Source of the DNA: Armatimonadaceae bacterium
GTDB taxonomy: Bacteria > Armatimonadota > Armatimonadia > Armatimonadales > Armatimonadaceae
Assembly: GCA_030446525.1 (NCBI GenBank)
Contig: JAUJNC010000157.1
Location: 1 to 10,048, forward strand
Direction of reading: 5' to 3'
Length of the DNA stretch: 10,048 bases
The translations under genes and the position numbers were made by a program. Under the pieces are notes generated by a model. The model saw only the letters and a list, made by a program, of their open reading frames with translations. It was not told the origin of the DNA and did not search any database. Within the stretch, counting starts at the first letter, position 1. Each line of letters starts with the position of its first letter. Of this stretch, positions 6,136 through 10,048 are shown one piece after another.

Positions 6136-7710
6136 TCAGGTTCTGGTGGACTGGTACTCTTCCACAGTGCGCACGTTGAAGGGGTCGCCCCGCTTACGGG
6201 CTTCCAGGGCCAGGAGGAGCGCCCGGGCCGTGTCGAGCGACGTCAGGCACGGGACGTTCCGCTCCACCGAGGCGCGCCGGATCCGCGCGCCCTCGCGCTC
6301 GATGCGCTTGTCCTTGGAGATCGTGTTGATCAAGAGGTCCACGCGCCCGCCGTGGATCAGATCCAGCAGGTTCGGCGACCCCTCGCTGATCTTGTTCACC
6401 GGTTCGGCCGGCACGCCCGCGCCGCGCAGGAACCGCGCCGTGCCCGATGTGGCGAAGATGCGGAAGCCGAGATGGGCGAACTGCTGCAGGATGGGCAGGG
6501 CCTCCGCCTTGTCCGCGTCGGCGATGGTCGCGAGCAGGGTCCCCTTGGCGGGCACGTCCACGCCCGCGGCGAGCAGCGCCTTGTACAGCGCGCGCGGGTA
6601 GTCCACGTCCTGGCCCAGGATCTCGCCGGTGCTCTTCATCTCGGGGCCCAGCGGGATGTCGACGCCGCTCAGCTTCTGGAACGAGAAGACCGGCGCCTTG
6701 ACCGCCGGGTTCTGCTGCGCGGGCCACAGGCCGCCCGCGTACCCCTGCGCGGCCAGGCTCTCGCCCAGGATGCACCGGGTCGCCACCCGCACCATCGGGA
6801 CGCCGGTGATCTTGGACAGGTAGGGGACGGTGCGCGACGCGCGCGGGTTGACCTCGATGATGTACGGCTCGTCGCCCTCGCACACGAACTGGATGTTCAT
6901 CAGGCCGACCACGTTCATGGCGCGGGCCAGCCGGGTCGCGTACTCGGCCATCTTGTCGATGGTTTCCCGCTTCACCGATTGCGGCGGATACACGGCCATG
7001 GAGTCGCCCGAATGGACGCCGGCGCGCTCGATGTGCTCCATGACGCCCGGCAACAGGCACCGCGCGCCGTCGGAGATGCAATCCACCTCCATCTCCTTGC
7101 CGACGATGTAGCGGTCCACCAGGATGGGGGCCTTCGGGGACACGTCCACGGCGTAGCGCATATACCCGACGAGCTCGTCCTCGCCGTAAACGATCTCCAT
7201 CGCGCGCCCGCCGAGCACGTACGAGGGCCGCACCAGGCAGGGGTAGCCGATCTCGCGGGCGACCTCGACGGCGGCCTCGGCGCTGGTCACCGCACGGCCG
7301 GGGGGCTTGGGGATGTCGAGCCGCCGCAGCAGCACCTCGAACTGCTCGCGGTCCTCGGCCAGGTCGATGCTCTCCGCCGACGACCCCAGGATCGGCACGC
7401 CGGCGTCCGCCAGGGGGCGGGCCAGGTTGATCGCCGTCTGCCCCCCGAACTGCACGATGACGCCCTCGTAAGGCGTCTCCCGGTCCAGCACGTTCAGCAC
7501 GTCCTCGATGGTCAGCGGCTCGAAATACAAACGGTCACTGGTGTCGAAGTCGGTCGAGACCGTCTCCGGGTTGTTGTTCAGGATGACCGCCTCGTAGCCC
7601 GCCTCGCGCAGCGCCCACACGCAGTGCACCGAGCAGTAGTCGAACTCGATCCCCTGCCCGATACGGATCGGCCCGCTCCCGAGCACGATGATTTTCCTTT
7701 TGTCGCTCAC
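6136..7710 (-). CDS. carB: carbamoyl-phosphate synthase large subunit, C-terminal half (stand-alone)
   Basis: This 524-residue protein corresponds to the second half of CarB (normally about 1,070 residues). That half binds the second ATP, phosphorylates carbamate and carries the allosteric domain. It opens with VLGSGPIRIGQGIEFDYCSV (9-28), then NNNPETVSTDFDTSDRLYFE (45-64). The ATP-grasp RPSYVLGGRAMEIVY follows (161-175), then EHIERAGVHSGDS (225-237), and Gln274, Glu286 and Asn288 (in IIEVNPRASRT) as Mg2+ ligands. An MGS-like regulatory domain covers about 385-515 (ATSGTARFLRGAG, NTISK). Nothing of the N-terminal half lies in the window. The start is a GTG at 7710 whose bases overlap the upstream stop (GTGA), so translation is probably coupled; no good Shine-Dalgarno is seen. 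Split CarB is known in Aquifex and some methanogens. A native split or a gene cut by rearrangement are both possible. The catalytic residues are all present. Confidence 0.93.
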   Translation of the reverse strand: MSDKRKIIVLGSGPIRIGQGIEFDYCSVHCVWALREAGYEAVILNNNPETVSTDFDTSDRLYFEPLTIEDVLNVLDRETPYEGVIVQFGGQTAINLARPLADAGVPILGSSAESIDLAEDREQFEVLLRRLDIPKPPGRAVTSAEAAVEVAREIGYPCLVRPSYVLGGRAMEIVYGEDELVGYMRYAVDVSPKAPILVDRYIVGKEMEVDCISDGARCLLPGVMEHIERAGVHSGDSMAVYPPQSVKRETIDKMAEYATRLARAMNVVGLMNIQFVCEGDEPYIIEVNPRASRTVPYLSKITGVPMVRVATRCILGESLAAQGYAGGLWPAQQNPAVKAPVFSFQKLSGVDIPLGPEMKSTGEILGQDVDYPRALYKALLAAGVDVPAKGTLLATIADADKAEALPILQQFAHLGFRIFATSGTARFLRGAGVPAEPVNKISEGSPNLLDLIHGGRVDLLINTISKDKRIEREGARIRRASVERNVPCLTSLDTARALLLALEARKRGDPFNVRTVEEYQSTRT

Positions 7711-8003
7711 TCTGTTATCACTGCGCTGCGCTTTTTGGGGATCAGGCTGATCAACGCGCGTAACGCGTTGTTCACTGCCTCCTCGTCGGGAAAATATTCC
7801 CGTACATCAGGCGCTAGCATCACGGCTCCTTCTTCGAGTTTGAACTGCTGGACGATCTTCGTACCATCCGTCTGGTGAATCGTGACAGTATGCCCGCTGC
7901 GGTAGGCTTGGTGATGTTTGCCACGCACGCCGCCCGTGAAATCGTATTCGGGCAGCATGTCGCTATCCTCTGCGTAATGCTGTTTAGAACTCGTTTCGTT
8001 CAT
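7707..8003 (-). CDS. BrnT-associated antitoxin-like protein
   Basis: This is a 98-residue protein. From residue 16 it has a pattern I recall from small proteins encoded next to BrnT-like toxins: MLPEYDFTGGVRGKHHQAY, then a mid-section of strands (HTVTIHQTDGTKIVQQF, 38-54). It ends in VMLAPDVREYFPDEEAVNNA and LRALISLI (61-88). That end looks like a strand followed by two helices, compatible with a ribbon-helix-helix DNA-binding antitoxin. The ATG at 8003 lies inside the 3' end of the brnT remnant (20-base overlap) with GGAG ten bases before it. The stop TGA (7707-7709) overlaps the carB GTG. If the toxin is dead, this is an orphan antitoxin. It could still act as a DNA-binding autoregulator and so affect carB. 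The family assignment is from pattern memory only. Confidence 0.7.
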   Translation of the reverse strand: MNETSSKQHYAEDSDMLPEYDFTGGVRGKHHQAYRSGHTVTIHQTDGTKIVQQFKLEEGAVMLAPDVREYFPDEEAVNNALRALISLIPKKRSAVITE

Positions 8004-8178
8004 AGTTGCTTCGCTCCGACTTCGTGGCTTCCCGATCTTCCCCGACTGAATGCTGAGTATCAGCTACGGTGATCGAAAAGAGGTCGTTGAAGACGGTTCT
8101 TGCTTCCTCGAAAGTGACGCCATGTTTTTAAATATTTTCTTCGGCTTTCGCCGCATGCCACTCGAACGTCAGCTCCAC
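7984..8178 (-). pseudogene. brnT: decayed BrnT family toxin
   Basis: BrnT toxins are ribonucleases of about 90 residues. From a GTG at 8178 (GAGGAG ten bases upstream) the frame gives VELTFEWHAAKAEENI, then an in-frame TAA at 8128-8130 exactly where the family usually has a basic residue before KHG. Reading through, KHGVTFEEARTVFNDLFSI (the family's signature helix and strand) continues to HSVGEDRE, then ATKSERSNYERNEF and a stop at 7984-7986. The last part matches the family C-terminus (ISAREAT..ER..YE). The central strands that normally carry the catalytic core, about 30 residues, are missing at a junction near 8029-8034, with the frame kept. With a nonsense codon and an internal deletion the toxin is almost certainly inactive. 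Local AT content is higher than in the neighbours (the AATATTTAAAAA stretch), consistent with transfer. Confidence 0.8.
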
Positions 8179-8204
8179 GGCGTACCTGCTCCTCACCCTA
8201 TTGT

Positions 8205-9107
8205 CTAGCCTGCCCGCAGCGCCATCACTTCGGCGACCGCCTCCTCGACCGCCCGTGTCTGGCTGTTGATCCGGGCCACCGTCTGGTGGATCTCGGCGAT
8301 GCTGGGCATGGCGAGCGGCGCGGGGGCGACCTGCAGGCGCGCCAGGGCGAAATGTATCGAGGCGAGCGCCTGGTGGATGATCTCCTGCTGCGCGTCCAGG
8401 CGCGCCAGCATCGGATCGAGGGCGCGCACGCTCTCGAGCCGCGCCTCGCACAGCGCCGTGCTTTGCCGCAGGGCTTCGCGCGCGGCCGCGTCATCGGCCC
8501 GCTCCATGCGCTGCGCCAGCGCGTCGCGCTCGGCCTCGAGATCCGCGAGCGCGTGGGAATCCTTCAGAGTCAGGACCCTCCGGCGGTGCGTATCGAGCTG
8601 GTAACGGTCCTCGAGCAGGGCGTTCAGATGCCGGAGGACGTCGCGTCTGGTCGGGTCGTCCAGGGGAATCTCCCGGTCGCTGAGCAGAAGGAGCGCCTCG
8701 TGGTAGATGCCTTCGGCGCGCGTGCGCAGGATCAGCGGAAACACGGCGCGCAGGACTTCGGGTGAGTAGCGCACCTGCCCCACGGGCTCTGTCTTACGCG
8801 ACAGCCACCCCACCAGACACAAAAACGAGGCGAACGTGAGCGGGACCCCGAAGGCGGAGACGGTATAGTCGATGTAAGAGCTCGCGTACGTCCCGACGAT
8901 CAGGACCGACATGAGCAGCGGCACCGTTGTCCCGGAAAAAGGGGGCAGCTGCGTGTCCGTCATTTCCTGTTGTTGCAGCACCGCGCAGGCGTGCCGTTCC
9001 TGCTCGCTCAGATCCTGCTGATCGGCGCGTTTTTCGGAGAGGACCACCACCTGCTCGTTTAATGCCTTCGCGATGCGTGGGTTCAGATCCTGGAGGCTAA
9101 TGTACAT
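8205..9107 (-). CDS. unrecognised membrane-anchored coiled-coil protein
   Basis: I do not recognise a family for this 300-residue protein. A polar, Gln/Glu-rich N-terminal segment (1-55) is followed by two hydrophobic stretches, about 60-78 (TTVPLLMSVLIVGTYASS) and 83-102 (VSAFGVPLTFASFLCLVGWL), with a short turn. That predicts a membrane hairpin with both ends on the same side. Residues 110-175 are mixed helix (YSPEVLRAVFPLILRTRAEG; DDPTRRDVLRHLNALLEDRY). Residues about 183-260 are rich in Leu, Ala, Glu and Arg in heptad-like spacing (DLEAERDALAQRMERADDAA), so a coiled coil is likely, and a further helical segment ends the protein. The ATG at 9107 is preferred over one at 9131 because a TATAGT -10 at 9132-9137 would put the transcript start downstream of 9131; no strong Shine-Dalgarno is seen for either. 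Its stop is 26 bases before the brnT remnant. Confidence 0.75.
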   Translation of the reverse strand: MYISLQDLNPRIAKALNEQVVVLSEKRADQQDLSEQERHACAVLQQQEMTDTQLPPFSGTTVPLLMSVLIVGTYASSYIDYTVSAFGVPLTFASFLCLVGWLSRKTEPVGQVRYSPEVLRAVFPLILRTRAEGIYHEALLLLSDREIPLDDPTRRDVLRHLNALLEDRYQLDTHRRRVLTLKDSHALADLEAERDALAQRMERADDAAAREALRQSTALCEARLESVRALDPMLARLDAQQEIIHQALASIHFALARLQVAPAPLAMPSIAEIHQTVARINSQTRAVEEAVAEVMALRAG

Positions 9108-9131
9108 ACATGGCACCGTGCGCACACCCAT

Positions 9132-9137
9132 ACTATA
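9132..9137 (-). promoter_or_regulatory. putative -10 element for the coiled-coil membrane protein gene
   Basis: The hexamer TATAGT on the minus strand lies 25 bases before the ATG at 9107. No -35 is recognisable at 16-18 bases spacing. An inverted repeat (9159-9179) begins at the place of the missing -35. This resembles the arrangement in front of the propeller gene, though the repeat sequences differ. Confidence 0.35.
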
Positions 9138-9158
9138 CCCGACTCGGCGGCATCCTCG

Positions 9159-9179
9159 CCATACCCGGCCCGGGTATGG
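9159..9179. repeat. 9-bp inverted repeat downstream of the GNAT gene
   Basis: CCATACCCG (9159-9167) and CGGGTATGG (9171-9179) are exact reverse complements around three bases. The repeat lies eight bases past the GNAT stop (9188) and just before the putative -10 at 9132-9137. It has no T-run on the minus strand. It could be a Rho-independent-like 3' hairpin for the GNAT gene, an operator for the next gene, or both. Confidence 0.55.
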
Positions 9180-9187
9180 GCGACGTT

Positions 9188-9967
9188 TTACCCGTCCGTA
9201 TAGATTGTGTACGCCGAAAGCCGCTCGAAACGCAGCCGCGCGTACAGCGGCTCGCCGGCCGCGGACGACTGCAGCACGCACGTCCCGATGCCGCGTTCGC
9301 GCGCCTCTTCCAGCACCCGGCGCATCAGCGCCGTCCCGATCCCCGCGCGGCGGTGCCGCGGGTGCGAGGCCACGTTGTAGATGCCCGCCAGCCCCGCCGC
9401 CTCGCACAGCGCGGCCGACCCGACCGGCTCGCCCTGCTTGTAGGCGACGTACAGGCGCAGAAGCGGCGTGGGCGGCGCCTCCGGGAGTGCGGCCCGTGAG
9501 ATGTGGTCGGGGATGCCGAAGCCGAGGGCCAGCAACGCCCGGTGATGGGCCACCGCTTCCGGCGTGTCGGCCGCGCGTATGTCGATCTCGCCGCTCCCCA
9601 CCGGCCAGTCGTCACCCGGTGACGCCGCGTGTATCAAGGCGGGCAGCGTCTGCGAGGGGAAAAGGCCGGCGTCGCGCAGGCGGCCGGGTGGCGCGCCGGG
9701 GGCGTGCTCTGCCTCCACCAACGCCCAGGGTACGCCGCGCTGCCGGTAAAAGCCCCGCGCCCCGGCCAGAAAGGCGGTGATCTCGCCGGCGGGCGGGGCG
9801 AACGCCGGGTTGAACAGCGGCACGGGTGCCCCCGTCGCGATGAAACAGGCCTGCCCCTGCTCGAGAACTGCGCCCGACGGGGCGCCGCGCGCCAGGATGC
9901 GGAACATCTCGCGGAAGTTTTCGTCCGCCCGCCAGCGCAGCTCGGCCTTGTCCTCGCGCCGGTTCAC
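9188..9967 (-). CDS. GNAT family N-acetyltransferase
   Basis: This 259-residue protein is expected to transfer acetyl from acetyl-CoA to an amine; the substrate cannot be told. The catalytic fold is in the C-terminal half: EIDIRAADTPEAVAHHRALL (about 126-145), YVAYKQGEPVGSAAL, then the acetyl-CoA pyrophosphate loop in ASHPRHRRAGIGTALMRRVL (R-R-A-G-I-G), and TCVLQSSAAGEPLYARLRFE with the usual C-terminal GF/RF strand. The N-terminal half (1-120) resembles a degenerate GNAT-like domain, with LFNPAFAP and FYRQRGVPWALVE, so the protein may be a tandem in which only the second domain binds cofactor. The start is a GTG at 9967 that overlaps the stop of the upstream gene as GTGA, which supports operon coupling. 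The stop (TTA on the plus strand) is at 9188-9190. Confidence 0.88.
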   Translation of the reverse strand: MNRREDKAELRWRADENFREMFRILARGAPSGAVLEQGQACFIATGAPVPLFNPAFAPPAGEITAFLAGARGFYRQRGVPWALVEAEHAPGAPPGRLRDAGLFPSQTLPALIHAASPGDDWPVGSGEIDIRAADTPEAVAHHRALLALGFGIPDHISRAALPEAPPTPLLRLYVAYKQGEPVGSAALCEAAGLAGIYNVASHPRHRRAGIGTALMRRVLEEARERGIGTCVLQSSAAGEPLYARLRFERLSAYTIYTDG

Positions 9968-10048
9968 GGGGCGCCCCCCGGCGCCTCACCCATGTCCGGG
10001 CCGGGCAGGGCGGCGCCGGCCCGGAGGGTCTCCAGCCGCCGCGCGACC
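9964..10048 (-). CDS. C-terminal end of an upstream gene (partial)
   Basis: Reading the minus strand in from the right edge, a frame without stops gives VARRLETLRAGAALPGPDMG and ends EAPGGAP at a TGA (9964-9966), which overlaps the GTG start of the acetyltransferase. The four-base GTGA overlap and the tidy Ala/Arg/Gly-rich tail make a real gene end likely, but 27 residues are too few to name a family. Confidence 0.55.
   Translation of the reverse strand, partial: VARRLETLRAGAALPGPDMGEAPGGAP

Noticed and set aside
6067..7878. A 603-codon open frame on the plus strand opposite carB
   Set aside because: The minus strand encodes clear CarB motifs over the same span. The plus-strand product is His/Arg/Asp-rich low-complexity sequence with no family match.
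8128..8451. A 107-codon minus-strand frame ending in the BrnT N-terminus
   Set aside because: Only its last 16 or so codons resemble BrnT. The rest is out of frame over the coiled-coil gene and has no ribosome site.

Overview
The window is a high-GC bacterial chromosomal segment, densely coding and with short intergenic gaps. It has no tRNA, rRNA, CRISPR or insertion sequence that I can see. The Uma2-family nuclease, the broken BrnT toxin module, the animal-type transketolase and a stand-alone C-terminal half of CarB would fit a Gram-negative or deep-branching phylum such as Armatimonadota, Chloroflexota or Planctomycetota. That placement is a weak inference.

Layout. (1) Positions 1-2138, minus strand: a two-gene unit encoding an exported beta-propeller-like protein followed by an exported DUF3500 protein that runs off the left edge. 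(2) Positions 2139-2366: a divergent intergenic region with several inverted repeats. (3) Positions 2367-2981, plus strand: a Uma2-family (DUF820) putative endonuclease. (4) Positions 3020-6064, plus strand: a consensus-like promoter driving a pduO-type cobalamin adenosyltransferase, a Bcp-type peroxiredoxin and a transketolase, closed by a long hairpin. Between about 3511 and 4290 all three reading frames are broken by about seven small indels. (5) Positions 6136-8178, minus strand: a decayed brnT toxin, its overlapping antitoxin-like partner, and the C-terminal half of carbamoyl-phosphate synthase large subunit, whose GTG start overlaps the antitoxin stop. (6) Positions 8205-9107, minus strand: an unrecognised membrane-anchored coiled-coil protein. 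(7) Positions 9188-10048, minus strand: a GNAT-family acetyltransferase, overlapped at its start by the end of another gene that enters from the right edge.

How the genes work together. The plus-strand operon joins cofactor activation (adenosylcobalamin), peroxide detoxification and the non-oxidative pentose phosphate pathway. The two exported proteins at the left are probably made together. The CarB half needs an N-terminal half and a CarA glutaminase encoded elsewhere to make carbamoyl phosphate for pyrimidine and arginine synthesis.

I found no clear new defence or mobile system. The points most worth a second look are the split carB behind a dead toxin gene, the indel cluster, and the inverted repeats that sit beside -10 elements lacking a recognisable -35.
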